64,000 nucleotides of DNA from Exiguobacterium algae (GTDB taxonomy: Bacteria > Bacillota > Bacilli > Exiguobacteriales > Exiguobacteriaceae), in contig NZ_JACSKZ010000002.1 of NCBI RefSeq assembly GCF_018617875.1, positions 1 to 64,000 of the forward strand, in the 5' to 3' direction. A model generated the notes under the pieces. The model did not search any database. It was not told the origin of the DNA and saw nothing but the letters and a program-made list of their open reading frames with translations. Shown here piece by piece: positions 25,929 to 35,271 of the stretch. Numbering within the stretch: the first letter of the stretch is position 1; each line of letters starts with the position of its first letter. Made by a program: the position numbers and the translations under genes.

Positions 25929-27035
25929 TTCATAAATAAAATCTTCGATTGGATATAGGGACAGATCCAATTCACAGTCCCCTTTCATGACAAGGTCTGC
26001 CAGTACTTTTCCGATAAACGGCCCGACTGTTAGACCGGAAGAGCCGAGACCGTTCGCCACGAGCAGTTTCGTCATTCCCGGAACGCGACCGAGAATTGGA
26101 ATCGAGTTTGGCGTCACCGGACGATACCCCACTTTCGTATCGATTAGCTCTGCTTCAGACAGTCCAGGTGCCGACTCGAGTCCTTTCGATAAAACTTCGT
26201 GAACGCCGATCGCCGTTGGACGGACGTCAAATGCTTTTCCTTTTTCGTGGGTTGAACCAATGACGACCTTCCCGTCCTCAAATCCCAACAGATAACGACG
26301 TCTTGGTGGCATGACAACCGGCCAATCAGAAGCATCTGTATCAGGTAACTGTACATGAACAAGCTGTGCCTTTTCACCTTCCACTCTCACCGTGTAACCG
26401 AGAGGACGAAGAAGCTCGGGCAACCAGGCACCCGCCGCAAGGATAATCTCGTCTGCCTCAATGCGAGTGTCATCGCATTCCACCTGAACGTCTCCAGCAG
26501 CTTCAATCAGTTTTGCAGAGCCTGATATGAAATTTACTCCTCGCTTTTGCGCGACGCGCTCGAGCGCCGCCCGGAAACGTTCTCCATCCACACGTGCCCC
26601 ACCTTCGACGAGTAAGGCATCGTACTCGTCCGACAGCGGAGGAAACAGCTCTTTTGCTTTCGCTACGCTTAACTTCGTCAATTCCCCGATTTCCGGGGCC
26701 TCTTCCCTTCGAATCTTCGTCCGCTCGAGCATTTGTTCAAGCTTGTTCTCTTCATGAAGTGCAAGTGTGCCCACACGTTTATAGCCGGTATCGGTCTCGC
26801 CTTCCTGTTCTAAATCGGCTACGACCTCCGGATAATAACGCGCGCCCCCTTTTGCGAGCGCGTACCAGGCTTTGTTCCGTCTTTGCGCAATCCATGGACA
26901 TACAATTCCTGCAGCAGCATCTGTGGCTCGTCCGGGTTCCTTGCGATCGATCACAGTCACCTCAGCCTTCCCCGCCAAATGATACGCCGTCGACACACCA
27001 ACGATCCCTGAACCAATAATCACAATCTTTTTCAT
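25926..27035 (-). CDS. FAD-dependent oxidoreductase, DadA/glycine oxidase-like
   Basis: About 369 residues. The N-terminal dinucleotide fold is VIIGSGIVGVSTAYHL, followed by the arginine/alanine-rich ATDAAAGIVCPW and the C-terminal TPNSIPILGRVPGMTKLLVANGLGSSG of the DAO family. Members oxidise amino acids, often glycine, D-amino acids or sarcosine. The frame continues to an ATG at 27065. Neither that ATG nor those at 27041 and 27035 has an ideally placed ribosome site, so the start is uncertain. It could take part in D-amino acid use together with the 44-49 kb cluster. Confidence 0.8.
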   Translation of the reverse strand: MKKIVIIGSGIVGVSTAYHLAGKAEVTVIDRKEPGRATDAAAGIVCPWIAQRRNKAWYALAKGGARYYPEVVADLEQEGETDTGYKRVGTLALHEENKLEQMLERTKIRREEAPEIGELTKLSVAKAKELFPPLSDEYDALLVEGGARVDGERFRAALERVAQKRGVNFISGSAKLIEAAGDVQVECDDTRIEADEIILAAGAWLPELLRPLGYTVRVEGEKAQLVHVQLPDTDASDWPVVMPPRRRYLLGFEDGKVVIGSTHEKGKAFDVRPTAIGVHEVLSKGLESAPGLSEAELIDTKVGYRPVTPNSIPILGRVPGMTKLLVANGLGSSGLTVGPFIGKVLADLVMKGDCELDLSLYPIEDFIYE

Positions 27036-27090
27036 ATCCATGCTGTAAACGAAGATTGCCTCCATTTACAGTCAAACACATCCTTTCTTG

Positions 27091-27122
27091 AAAAAATCAT
27101 CGGCCCAATGGACCGATGATTT
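27091..27122 (-). terminator. Terminator of the BI-1 family gene
   Basis: AAATCATCGG/CCGATGATTT stem, then T run on the minus strand. Confidence 0.85.
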
Positions 27123-27126
27123 GAGT

Positions 27127-27861
27127 TTAATCGCGCATGGCGAGTCGATAGAGCAAGTCGAGTAGTTCGATATACAACCAGACGAGCGTGACGATCAAAC
27201 CAAATGCCGCGACCCATTCCAATTGTTTCGGGGCACGCGCCTCAACTTGACGGGCGATGAAGTCGAAGTCAAGTACGAGAGAGAGCGACGCCACGATGAC
27301 GATAACGAACTGGACACCGATTGCGAGCGGGCTTGACCCCGTCATAAACGCAAGACCTGAACCGAAGAAGCCCATCACGATTTGAACGAGGTATAACAAC
27401 ATGACCGTAAAAATCGCGGCCATGACTCCGGCCCGGAATTTTTGGGTCACTTTGACGAGACCTGTCGAATAGACGAACCACATCGCGAAAGCGACGACAA
27501 ATGTCGTTAGTACCGCACGACCGACAATCCCTGGTGCCATGGCTTCAAAGAAGTATGAGATCGAACCGACGAACACACCTTCAATGATTCCATAAAGCGG
27601 TGCGACGACTGGTGCCGTATTTGGCTTAAACGAGATAAGAAGTGCGAATACGAGCCCTAGTACGAGTGACCCGATCATGACCGGGAACAACAACGCCTCT
27701 CCCATTGTTGGCACGAGAGTCCATGTCGCACCGGCCGCAGCCGTCACAAGTAAAAGTAAGGTAAAGATTTTTGACCAAGTGCCTGCTTTTGTCATCGGCT
27801 CGGCACTGTAGGCTGTAGCATGCATTGATTTACGAAGTAGTGGGTTTGATTTAAAGTTCAA
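27127..27861 (-). CDS. Bax inhibitor-1/YccA family membrane protein
   Basis: 244 residues with about seven membrane helices. The long N-terminal cytoplasmic stretch ends in MTKAGTWSKIF, and the last helices contain VQFVIVIVASLSLVLDFDFIARQV, typical of the YccA branch of the BI-1 family (YetJ-like calcium leak channels are relatives). The start is a TTG, 10 bases after AAGGAG. It is 43 bp downstream of the PfpI gene and probably cotranscribed with it. Confidence 0.88.
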   Translation of the reverse strand: MNFKSNPLLRKSMHATAYSAEPMTKAGTWSKIFTLLLLVTAAAGATWTLVPTMGEALLFPVMIGSLVLGLVFALLISFKPNTAPVVAPLYGIIEGVFVGSISYFFEAMAPGIVGRAVLTTFVVAFAMWFVYSTGLVKVTQKFRAGVMAAIFTVMLLYLVQIVMGFFGSGLAFMTGSSPLAIGVQFVIVIVASLSLVLDFDFIARQVEARAPKQLEWVAAFGLIVTLVWLYIELLDLLYRLAMRD

Positions 27862-27903
27862 CGTTGTCTAGCTCCTTCATTAGTATGTTTTCTAGTTCTT
27901 CAA

Positions 27904-28431
27904 TTACTGTTGGGCAAATACGTCGATGAATGCACGCATGTAATCAGGTAAATCCGGTGGTCGTCGACTTGAAATGATGTGACCGTCCACAACGACCGGC
28001 TCATCATGCCAAATGGCCCCGGCATTCTCCATATCATCTTTGATTCCCGGCGTGCTCGTCACGTTCACCCCTTGCAAAATATTAGCAGAGATGAGGACCC
28101 AGCCTGCGTGACAAATTTGTCCGATTGGGCGTTTATGCTCATCCATATACCGGACAAACCCTTTTACGGATTCAAAACGACGGAGTAAGTCCGGAGACCA
28201 GCCACCCGGTACGAGCAACGCATCAAATGATGAGATGTCGACGTCTTCAAATGCCACATCCGATTTAGCGGGCACTCCATATTTTCCGATATAGACGTGT
28301 TCAGCCTTCTCCCCTGCAAGGATGACGTTGGCGCCTTCTTCGCGGAGTCTATGGACTGGATACCACAGTTCTAAATCCTCAAAATCGTTACTGACAATCT
28401 GAAGGACCTTTTTCCCTTGTAGTTTCATCAT
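27904..28431 (-). CDS. DJ-1/PfpI family protein (YfkM-like stress protein)
   Basis: 175 residues of the DJ-1/PfpI fold. The nucleophile elbow is IGQICHAGW with Cys near 105, and a glutamate precursor motif is present (NDFEDLELWYPVH). Closely resembles B. subtilis YfkM/general stress protein 18, which is SigB-dependent; members act as deglycases or small-molecule hydrolases. AGGAGGGAT precedes two consecutive ATGs, so the start is 28431 or 28428. A stress-type promoter lies upstream. Confidence 0.88.
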   Translation of the reverse strand: MMKLQGKKVLQIVSNDFEDLELWYPVHRLREEGANVILAGEKAEHVYIGKYGVPAKSDVAFEDVDISSFDALLVPGGWSPDLLRRFESVKGFVRYMDEHKRPIGQICHAGWVLISANILQGVNVTSTPGIKDDMENAGAIWHDEPVVVDGHIISSRRPPDLPDYMRAFIDVFAQQ

Positions 28432-28455
28432 ATCCCTCCTAACTAGTCAACATCC

Positions 28456-28485
28456 ATTATACCTGAAATAAGGAGTCGTTAAAAC
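28456..28485 (-). promoter_or_regulatory. Promoter of the PfpI gene, SigB-like with overlapping SigA -10
   Basis: On the minus strand GTTTTA (28480-28485), 15 bp, AGGTAT (28459-28464) resembles SigB. A perfect TATAAT (28456-28461) overlaps it and could be a SigA -10. The two readings cannot be separated by eye. Confidence 0.5.
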
Positions 28486-28544
28486 GCTCAATGTTCCGTC
28501 GTCATACCTGTATGTCGTTCGACTTCTTATTCATTCACTATATA

Positions 28545-28572
28545 TTGTGTGTCTCCATACTCAGAATATGAT
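28545..28572 (+). promoter_or_regulatory. Promoter of thyA-dfrA
   Basis: -35 TTGTGT (28545-28550), 16-bp spacer, -10 TATGAT (28567-28572), 40 bases before the thyA start. Confidence 0.6.
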
Positions 28573-28612
28573 ACTTTAAAACAAGAGAGAACATGGAGGA
28601 GGAAATACGTAT

Positions 28613-29407
28613 ATGAAACAATACCTCGATTTATGCCAACACATCCTTGACCACGGTGTCGTCAAAGAAGACCGTACCGGGACTGGGACAACAAGTGTGT
28701 TCGGTTATCAAATGCGTTTTAATCTACAAGAGGGCTTTCCAATGGTCACGACGAAAAAATTACATATTCGTTCAATCATTCATGAGTTGTTATGGTTTAT
28801 CTCCGGAGATACGAATGTTCGCTACCTCCAGGAGAACGGGGTCCGAATCTGGAACGAGTGGGCGGACGAAGATGGAAATCTCGGTCCTGTGTATGGGTCT
28901 CAGTGGCGGTCATTTCCTCGACCGGACGGATCAACAGTCGACCAGCTCGCCGAAGTGATCGAGCAAATCAAAACGAATCCCGACTCAAGACGTTTGATTG
29001 TCTCCGCTTGGAACCCCGGGCAACTCGATGAAATGGCACTCCCGCCATGCCACCTGCTCTTTCAATTTTATGTGGCGGATGGCAAGCTTTCCTGTCAATT
29101 GTATCAACGAAGTGCGGACACCTTCCTCGGAGTGCCGTTCAATATCGCATCTTATGCGCTTTTGACCCATATGGTTGCACATGTGACCGGATTAGAAGTG
29201 GGGGATTTTGTCCATACACTCGGAGATGCTCATATTTACCACAACCATCTCGATCAAGTGAAATTGCAGTTATCCCGCGACCCACGGGATTTACCGAAAT
29301 TGAACATTCTTCGTGACGTCCCGTCAATCGAGGATTTCCGATTCGATGACTTTGAAATCGTCGGGTATGATCCGCATCCTCATATTAAAGGAGAGGTGAG
29401 TGTATGA
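28613..29407 (+). CDS. thyA: Thymidylate synthase
   Basis: 264 residues, the common ThyA length. The active-site cysteine is in [12 protein letters not shown], the dUMP-binding arginines in [12 protein letters not shown], and the folate-binding end in [12 protein letters not shown]. It makes dTMP from dUMP with methylenetetrahydrofolate, yielding dihydrofolate, which the next gene product recycles. Strong ATGGAGGAGG ribosome site. It overlaps dfrA by 4 bases. Confidence 0.97.
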   Translation: MKQYLDLCQHILDHGVVKEDRTGTGTTSVFGYQMRFNLQEGFPMVTTKKLHIRSIIHELLWFISGDTNVRYLQENGVRIWNEWADEDGNLGPVYGSQWRSFPRPDGSTVDQLAEVIEQIKTNPDSRRLIVSAWNPGQLDEMALPPCHLLFQFYVADGKLSCQLYQRSADTFLGVPFNIASYALLTHMVAHVTGLEVGDFVHTLGDAHIYHNHLDQVKLQLSRDPRDLPKLNILRDVPSIEDFRFDDFEIVGYDPHPHIKGEVSV

Positions 29408-29889
29408 TTTGTCATGTTGTCGCTCATGGAACAGAGCGTGAAATCGGAAAAGATAACGATTTGCTTTGGCGACTTCCTGATGATTTGAAGCATTTCAAAA
29501 AGATCACCATGAACGGCACCGTCGTCATGGGTCGAAAGACGTTTGAATCAATCGGTCGGGCGCTGCCAAATCGACATAACATCGTCGTCACATCTGACCG
29601 TACATTCGATGCACCGGATGTCGAAGTGTGGCATGACCTTGATCGCTTGAAAGCCGAAAAAGACCAGCGGGATTTCTATATCATCGGTGGCGCGACACTG
29701 TACGAACAAACCATGCCCTATACAGACCGGATCTACGTGACAGAAGTCGATGGGACATTCGAAGCAGACACATTTTATCCTGAGGCGCCCGGGGAGTGGA
29801 TTCTTTCGTCAGAAGAATTTCATCCCGCTGATGAAAAACATGCTTTCCGTTTTACCTTCCGTGAATATAAAAGAGCAGGCATCCGCTGA
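29404..29889 (+). CDS. dfrA: Dihydrofolate reductase
   Basis: 161 residues. Conserved blocks are [18 protein letters not shown] (active-site acidic residue and substrate loop), [12 protein letters not shown] (NADPH binding) and [11 protein letters not shown]. It regenerates tetrahydrofolate from the dihydrofolate released by ThyA. Translationally coupled to thyA by ATGA, and closed by a terminator. Confidence 0.96.
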   Translation: MICHVVAHGTEREIGKDNDLLWRLPDDLKHFKKITMNGTVVMGRKTFESIGRALPNRHNIVVTSDRTFDAPDVEVWHDLDRLKAEKDQRDFYIIGGATLYEQTMPYTDRIYVTEVDGTFEADTFYPEAPGEWILSSEEFHPADEKHAFRFTFREYKRAGIR

Positions 29890-29903
29890 TGCCTGCTCTT
29901 TTA
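29873..29903 (+). terminator. Terminator of thyA-dfrA
   Basis: Perfect GAGCAGGCATC/GATGCCTGCTC stem, then TTTTA. It overlaps the 3' end of the convergent GGDEF gene. Confidence 0.85.
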
Positions 29904-31391
29904 TTCAGGTAGTCTCTCTAGCCATTGTTCAATTTTTTGCGTGATGACCTCATCGTGGTCACCCTCTGCATAGTCATCGTATAGAGCAGACAAATCTGAA
30001 GCAGTATGCTTCGACAACGCAAGAATATGACTATACTTGCCGCGCTGCTCTTTCACAGCAGAAAGTGTCCCTTTAGATTCTTTCGGCCGTGATTCATCTA
30101 AAATGAACATCTCAACATGATCGTTACAGGCGTAAGCCTCATATGGGCGGTAAATGATTTCATACCGTCGGTGTTCTTTCGGCAGTTTTTCGGCCAGTTT
30201 CGAATACTTGTCGGATGACATTGTCACATAAGCCAACCTTTTCTCGTCCCTGACAGCCGAAGAGTAACGAACGACACGGTTTCTTCCGTCGCGCTTCGCT
30301 TTATAGAGCGCTTCATCCGCGTATGCACACCATTCCCCCATCGTTAATCCCGTTTGACATACCCTTGTGTAGCCGATCGAGACGGTGACTTGGTGCTTAT
30401 AAGGAAAGTCCATTTCTTGAATGCGTGTACGCACACGCTCTAACACTTTTTCGACCACCTCATGATCCGATACATTCATCAAGATCAAGAATTCTTCTCC
30501 CCCATACCGGATCAACTCATCGCTTGATCGAATCGCGAGTCGAATTTCTTCAGAAACACGGGCAAGCACATCATCCCCGTACAAATGACCATATGTGTCG
30601 TTCAACTGTTTGAAGTAATCAATATCAAGCAGGGCAATCGTAAAACTTTCTCCCGATCGCTCGAGTCTCGAAATCAATCGACCAAACGTCGCTTTTAAGT
30701 ATTTTCGGTTAAACGCACCCGTCAATTCGTCAACAAGCAAGGCATTCGAGACAAGGCGTGATTTTTCAATATGTAAACCTAGTCGAACCAATCGTTCCTC
30801 CATCGGAATCCAGGATTCCCAATAGTCATCAAAGCCGTAAGAATACGCAGCGAGTCGATAGTGCTCGTTCGTTCCGATTACAATCAAAGGGACATACAGT
30901 TTCTTCATCTTACTCACAAATGACTGGATATCCCGTTCTTTGAATTGAGGCCATAATTCAACATCCATAATGATGGCTTTCGGAACGTCTTCATAATCAT
31001 ATTCAATCGCATCTTCAATACTCTGGAGAAAAACAGGACGAGCACCGAGTTTCTCGACTCTCGGTTTATAGCGACTGTACGTCGAAAAACTAGCAGATAG
31101 AATGAGGACAAGGTCTTCTTCCTCTTGGTCGATCCCAAGAACAGTATGTATGTAACGTTTTACAGGTGCGATGAGTGCCATCGCTTCTGCTTGACTAAGC
31201 GTGTCCGGAAGTTCTCTTGCATCAGACTCAACCCGGCTAAAAATCTCAAGAAGATGCATGAAACGTCGTTGTTTCACTTCCATCTTCATCCATTTTAGTA
31301 GGAATTCGATATCACTCTTCGGGATCTGTCGAGCTTCAGAAATATTTTTCAGGATATGATGTATACGATCGATTTGTTGATATTGCTCCAT
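29901..31391 (-). CDS. GGDEF diguanylate cyclase with receiver-like domains on both sides
   Basis: About 496 residues from ATG 31391, which follows GGGGGGAC; the frame is open 15 bases further. After a helical N-terminus (1-95) comes a receiver-like domain (LVLILSASFSTY, IIMDVELW, VPLIVIGTNEHY). The GGDEF domain follows with the active motif RYGGEEFLIL and the inhibitory I-site RSSD exactly five residues before it. The last 115 residues again look like a degenerate receiver (LAYVTMSSDKYSKL, VEMFILDES, YSHILALSKH). It should make cyclic di-GMP. No cognate kinase is adjacent. Confidence 0.85.
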   Translation of the reverse strand: MEQYQQIDRIHHILKNISEARQIPKSDIEFLLKWMKMEVKQRRFMHLLEIFSRVESDARELPDTLSQAEAMALIAPVKRYIHTVLGIDQEEEDLVLILSASFSTYSRYKPRVEKLGARPVFLQSIEDAIEYDYEDVPKAIIMDVELWPQFKERDIQSFVSKMKKLYVPLIVIGTNEHYRLAAYSYGFDDYWESWIPMEERLVRLGLHIEKSRLVSNALLVDELTGAFNRKYLKATFGRLISRLERSGESFTIALLDIDYFKQLNDTYGHLYGDDVLARVSEEIRLAIRSSDELIRYGGEEFLILMNVSDHEVVEKVLERVRTRIQEMDFPYKHQVTVSIGYTRVCQTGLTMGEWCAYADEALYKAKRDGRNRVVRYSSAVRDEKRLAYVTMSSDKYSKLAEKLPKEHRRYEIIYRPYEAYACNDHVEMFILDESRPKESKGTLSAVKEQRGKYSHILALSKHTASDLSALYDDYAEGDHDEVITQKIEQWLERLPE

Positions 31392-31605
31392 TTCTGTCCC
31401 CCCCATTTTCGTACTCCCCGAATTCTCTTATGTCTAGATTATGCGACGTCCCAATAAAAAATACAACTATTTCCTCATTTATTTTCTATAGTTTTACATA
31501 TCTTTAGGTCATATGGACTAAAAATCGTAAAGAAATGATGAATTTCATGACCCAATGCCCGTTTCAGGAATGCATCGACTTGGTTTACGTAAAATTCAGT
31601 GACAT

Positions 31606-31641
31606 TAAAAAAGTAGCCCAGTCAAAATGACAGGGCTACAA
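31606..31641 (-). terminator. Terminator of fumC
   Basis: GTAGCCC/GGGCTAC stem with a 13-base loop, then six T on the minus strand. The rest of 31410-31605 is AT-rich, with no ORF seen. Confidence 0.8.
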
Positions 31642-31664
31642 GTCGATTCATTCCGCTATGAACT

Positions 31665-33065
31665 TTATTTCTTCACTTTCAAGTTTGGAGACGTCATGTC
31701 TTCAGGACGAATCCACTCATCAAATTGTTCTTCTGTTAACAATCCGGTCTCTAGTGCCGCTTCTTTTAGAGAAGTACCGTTTTTATGTGCCAATTTAGCA
31801 ATTTTCGCAGCATTCTCATAACCGATATGCGGGTTGAGTGCCGTCACGAGCATGAGTGATTGTTCGACGTTATGTGCAATCACTTCATGATTCGGTTCAA
31901 TGCCGATTGCGCAATGGTCGTTGAACGAATGCAGGCTGTCCGCAAGCAAACGGCACGTCTGAAGGAAGTTATACATGATCACCGGTTTGAAGACGTTTAA
32001 CTCAAAATTCCCCTGGCTTGCACCGAAACCGATTGTCGCATCATTCCCTAAGACTTGAGCAGCGACCATCGTGAGTGCTTCACTTTGAGTCGGGTTGACC
32101 TTACCTGGCATGATCGAACTGCCTGGTTCATTTTCAGGAATTGTGATTTCCCCGATTCCTGCGCGAGGCCCTGAGGCTAACCAACGGACGTCATTTGCGA
32201 TTTTCATGGCATCCATCGCAAGCGCTTTTAATGCACCATGAGTGAAGACGAGTTGGTCATGACTCGTAAGAGCATGGAATTTGTTCACTGCCGTGACGAA
32301 CGTTTTCCCTGTCTCTTCCGAGATTTTTTTCGCGACAGCCTCACCGAACTGTGGATGTGCATTAATCCCAGTGCCGACTGCCGTGCCCCCAAGTGCAAGT
32401 TCTGTCAACGGGTCGAGTGTGCGGTCAATCATTTCCTTGGATAACTCAAGCATACGGACCCATCCGCTGATTTCTTGCCCGAGTGTGACCGGCGTCGCAT
32501 CTTGTAAGTGGGTACGTCCAATTTTGACGATATCCATAAATGCCTCTGCTTTTTGAGCTAGCGTCTGATGAAGTGATTCAATGGCTGGCAATACATCGTC
32601 CTTCACTGCCAAAATGGCTGCGATATGCATCGCTGTCGGATACGTGTCGTTTGAACTTTGTGATTTGTTGACATCATCGTTTGGATGAATGGTGATGTCT
32701 TCTCCACGTGCTTTTAACTTTTCGTTCGCAATATGCGCGATCACTTCGTTCACATTCATATTGGATTGCGTCCCCGAACCCGTTTGCCAGACGACGAGTG
32801 GAAACTCTGCGTCGTGTTGTCCTGAGACGATTTCGTCAGCGACTTCGGCAATAATTGTCGCCTTTTCTTGTTCAAGGACACCGAGTTCAGCATTGGCAAG
32901 AGCCGCGCCTTTTTTCAAGATGGCAAAAGCATGCACGACTTCGATTGGCATCTTTTCCGTCCCGATCTTAAAGTTTTGAAGACTGCGCTGCGTCTGAGCT
33001 CCCCATTTAGCCGATGCCGGAACTTTGATTTCCCCCATCGTGTCCCGTTCAATCCGATAATCCAT
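31665..33065 (-). CDS. fumC: Class II fumarate hydratase
   Basis: 466 residues. The fumarase/aspartase signature [15 protein letters not shown] carries the catalytic serine loop. Upstream [14 protein letters not shown] and VGRTHLQ-type [18 protein letters not shown] are substrate-binding motifs. The iron-free enzyme interconverts fumarate and malate in the TCA cycle. Start after GAGGGGGAATTTTTT. Monocistronic. Confidence 0.96.
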   Translation of the reverse strand: MDYRIERDTMGEIKVPASAKWGAQTQRSLQNFKIGTEKMPIEVVHAFAILKKGAALANAELGVLEQEKATIIAEVADEIVSGQHDAEFPLVVWQTGSGTQSNMNVNEVIAHIANEKLKARGEDITIHPNDDVNKSQSSNDTYPTAMHIAAILAVKDDVLPAIESLHQTLAQKAEAFMDIVKIGRTHLQDATPVTLGQEISGWVRMLELSKEMIDRTLDPLTELALGGTAVGTGINAHPQFGEAVAKKISEETGKTFVTAVNKFHALTSHDQLVFTHGALKALAMDAMKIANDVRWLASGPRAGIGEITIPENEPGSSIMPGKVNPTQSEALTMVAAQVLGNDATIGFGASQGNFELNVFKPVIMYNFLQTCRLLADSLHSFNDHCAIGIEPNHEVIAHNVEQSLMLVTALNPHIGYENAAKIAKLAHKNGTSLKEAALETGLLTEEQFDEWIRPEDMTSPNLKVKK

Positions 33066-33141
33066 AAAAAATTCCCCCTCTATTTTTGACTACGCTTTCA
33101 TTTTAGCGAAAACAAATTGAAAAAGAAACGGCTGACTAGAT

Positions 33142-33170
33142 AAAAACGACCAGGTAGTACCCTGGTCGCT
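33142..33170 (-). terminator. Terminator of the four-gene nuclease operon
   Basis: CGACCAGG/CCTGGTCG stem, followed by TTTTTAT on the minus strand. Confidence 0.85.
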
Positions 33171-33562
33171 CATTTTGAACCATTCAGCGCTTCTCGTGCA
33201 ATCGAATCCGCACGATTTTCCGCACGCGGCACCCATTTAATAAATGCGGTCGGAAGTTCATCATATGCGATGAGCACTTCGAGAAACAATGGTTTCGCCG
33301 TACGGTCTTTCATAAACCGCTGTTCAATCGCCCGGACAATCGTGTCTGCGTCCGAATAAAGCATGAAAGACGTCTCGCCAGCGAGTGCATGTGCCTGTTC
33401 GAGCGCGAACAGGCAGGCACTCAACTCTGCATGAACACTCGACAGTCCCGCTAATCGCTTTTTAAAGGACAATACCTCGCCGTCAGAGGTTTTCATCCAT
33501 ACGCCCAGACCATTTTCGCCGGTTGATTGGTTTGTCGCCGCATCAAAATAGATGTGAACCAA
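33170..33562 (-). CDS. RNase HI-like (reverse transcriptase-like) protein
   Basis: About 130 residues. The start is best placed at TTG 33562, nine bases after GGGAGG, not at the ATG at 33604 in the same frame. The four acidic RNase H residues can be assigned: Asp in VHIYFDAATN, Glu in SVHAELSACL, Asp in LYSDADTIV and Asp in ENRADSIA. So cleavage of RNA in RNA-DNA hybrids is plausible. It overlaps the 3' end of the exonuclease gene by 20 bases and is last in the operon. Related short RNase H-like proteins (YpdQ/YpeP) lie beside ypcP in B. subtilis. Confidence 0.78.
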   Translation of the reverse strand: MVHIYFDAATNQSTGENGLGVWMKTSDGEVLSFKKRLAGLSSVHAELSACLFALEQAHALAGETSFMLYSDADTIVRAIEQRFMKDRTAKPLFLEVLIAYDELPTAFIKWVPRAENRADSIAREALNGSK

Positions 33563-34325
33563 AACGATACGCCTCCCAGTCGGTTTCAATCGGGGCATGG
33601 ACATCGATCAGAGACAGCTTTTTCGAAAGTAAGGCTACTTCTTCGTTCCCGTCCAATTTTTTGGCGAATTTCCGGTGCGGGTCGAGCAGTGAATCATTTT
33701 GCACATGGGTGAACAACGTTTCAACCGTGTCATAATGCTGAATCAAAATCGTCGCCGTTTTCGGCCCGATTCCACGGACACCCGGGATATTATCCGAGGA
33801 GTCCCCTTGGAGTGCTTTCACATCGACAAATTGTGTCGGTTTGACCCCATATGTCGATTCAAACAATGCTTCATGAACCAACTGTTCTTCCCCTTTTTTA
33901 GGCATAATTTGAAAGACGTTCGAAGATAACAGTTGCAAGAGATCTCGGTCTGACGAATAGAGATAGGACTCTCCCGGGAAAGCGGTGGCGACTGCGCCCA
34001 TCAAATCATCCGCTTCATATCCTTTCAATTCCGATTGAAAAATCCCACGCGCATCAAGTGCCGCCCGAAGTTTGATGTAATCATCAAAAAGTGGCTCGGG
34101 CAATCCGGTGCGGGTAGCCTTATACTCTGGAAACAGGGTGTATCGATGCGTAGATTCCCGCGGTCCATCCCAGAAGAAAGCGATATGGGTGAACTCATTT
34201 GTCCAGGAATCAACTTTTCGAAGCAGTCCTTTCAAGGTTACCTCCGGGTCGAGTCCGCGACGTCTTTCCGTCGCAAAATAGTATCGTGACAGCAGGTTGA
34301 AGCCGTCAACTAAAATCATCTTCAT
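33543..34325 (-). CDS. 5'-3' exonuclease, PolI N-terminal domain type (YpcP-like)
   Basis: About 260 residues from ATG 34325 (GAGGTG six bases upstream). The metal-binding acidic blocks are ILVDGFNLL, AFFWDG, YEADDLMGA and YSSDRDLLQLL. The helix-hairpin-helix SDNIPGVRGIGPKTATILI binds DNA. It is a stand-alone version of the PolI flap-nuclease domain, as in B. subtilis YpcP/ExoR, and should act on flaps, RNA primers or gapped DNA. It overlaps the neighbouring genes on both sides by about 20 bases, so the four genes are tightly coupled. Confidence 0.9.
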   Translation of the reverse strand: MKMILVDGFNLLSRYYFATERRRGLDPEVTLKGLLRKVDSWTNEFTHIAFFWDGPRESTHRYTLFPEYKATRTGLPEPLFDDYIKLRAALDARGIFQSELKGYEADDLMGAVATAFPGESYLYSSDRDLLQLLSSNVFQIMPKKGEEQLVHEALFESTYGVKPTQFVDVKALQGDSSDNIPGVRGIGPKTATILIQHYDTVETLFTHVQNDSLLDPHRKFAKKLDGNEEVALLSKKLSLIDVHAPIETDWEAYRFGSHLF

Positions 34326-35256
34326 GTTTTTCCACCTCACATGCTTTTAACCCGCGCGCTAAGGCATCGGCATCTAGCTGTTTCCCAATCCAGACAAAAA
34401 CGGAATGGTCATCTTCACTCGTTTCATTGGCGAACGTCGCCCCCATCAATTGATTGGTCGCTTGAATGACAAATTTTTTCGGTTCACCGTTCAAACGGAC
34501 AATGGCTTTCATCCGGTACAGTTCGTCCTCATAATGCATCAATACTTCGCGAACATAACGCGTCACCTGTTCGCGTGAAAGCGGGCTGTCTGAAGTTAAG
34601 GTGACCGCTCGAAGGGAGGATACCGAGTGACGACCGGCTGTCAGTTCGCTCAAATTTTTTTCATCGATCCGGGACAACTGAAATGTATTTTCGAGGATGT
34701 CATATTCCCCAATCGTCTGAACGGTCTCAACAACCCGGACAGTCGGATTAATTTGTCGAATCTTTTCATGTGCAAGGGCCAATTCTTCATCTGAAATGAG
34801 GTCAACTTTGTTTAAAAGGACCATATCGGCATACGCGATCTGATGGATTCCTTCAATAAATAATTCCCGGTCCATCTGACTTGCATCGACAACCGTCAAA
34901 ATCGCATTCATCTTGAAATGAGTCCGTAAATAGTCGTCGTAATAGATTGTCTGGATGATTGGAGCCGGATCGGCGACTCCTGTCGTCTCGATGACAATCC
35001 GATCAAACACTTCACCTTTTGATGCAAGCTGGTAAAACGTCTTGCTTAAATCATTTTGAATGGAACAACAAATACAACCGTTCGACAACTCAATTTGCTC
35101 CTGGTCCATCTTCACAATCAATTGTTCATCTATGTTGACCGAGCCTAATTCATTGACAATCAATAAGATTTTTTCGTCCGTCGCAGCTAACAAACGGTTC
35201 ATATAGGTTGTTTTGCCGGCCCCTAAAAAACCGGTTACCAGTTGTACTGGGATCAT
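34306..35256 (-). CDS. CobW/COG0523 family GTPase, probable metallochaperone
   Basis: About 316 residues from ATG 35256, six bases after GAGGTG. Walker A GFLGAGKTT, the metal-binding CxCC motif in NGCICCS, ETTGVADPAPI and the guanine motif LNKVDL are all present. A C-terminal CobW_C-like domain begins near 215. Members deliver zinc or cobalt to metalloproteins. Here it sits between the HD-type nuclease and the flap nuclease, both metal-dependent. No Zur box was recognised upstream. Confidence 0.88.
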   Translation of the reverse strand: MIPVQLVTGFLGAGKTTYMNRLLAATDEKILLIVNELGSVNIDEQLIVKMDQEQIELSNGCICCSIQNDLSKTFYQLASKGEVFDRIVIETTGVADPAPIIQTIYYDDYLRTHFKMNAILTVVDASQMDRELFIEGIHQIAYADMVLLNKVDLISDEELALAHEKIRQINPTVRVVETVQTIGEYDILENTFQLSRIDEKNLSELTAGRHSVSSLRAVTLTSDSPLSREQVTRYVREVLMHYEDELYRMKAIVRLNGEPKKFVIQATNQLMGATFANETSEDDHSVFVWIGKQLDADALARGLKACEVEKHEDDFS

Positions 35257-35271
35257 TCTCAACACCTCAAC

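Noticed and set aside
27032-27077. Short leader peptide (GTG start) whose stop overlaps the FAD-oxidase start
   Set aside because: AAAGGA is only one base from the GTG, and no regulatory codon pattern or attenuator hairpin follows.
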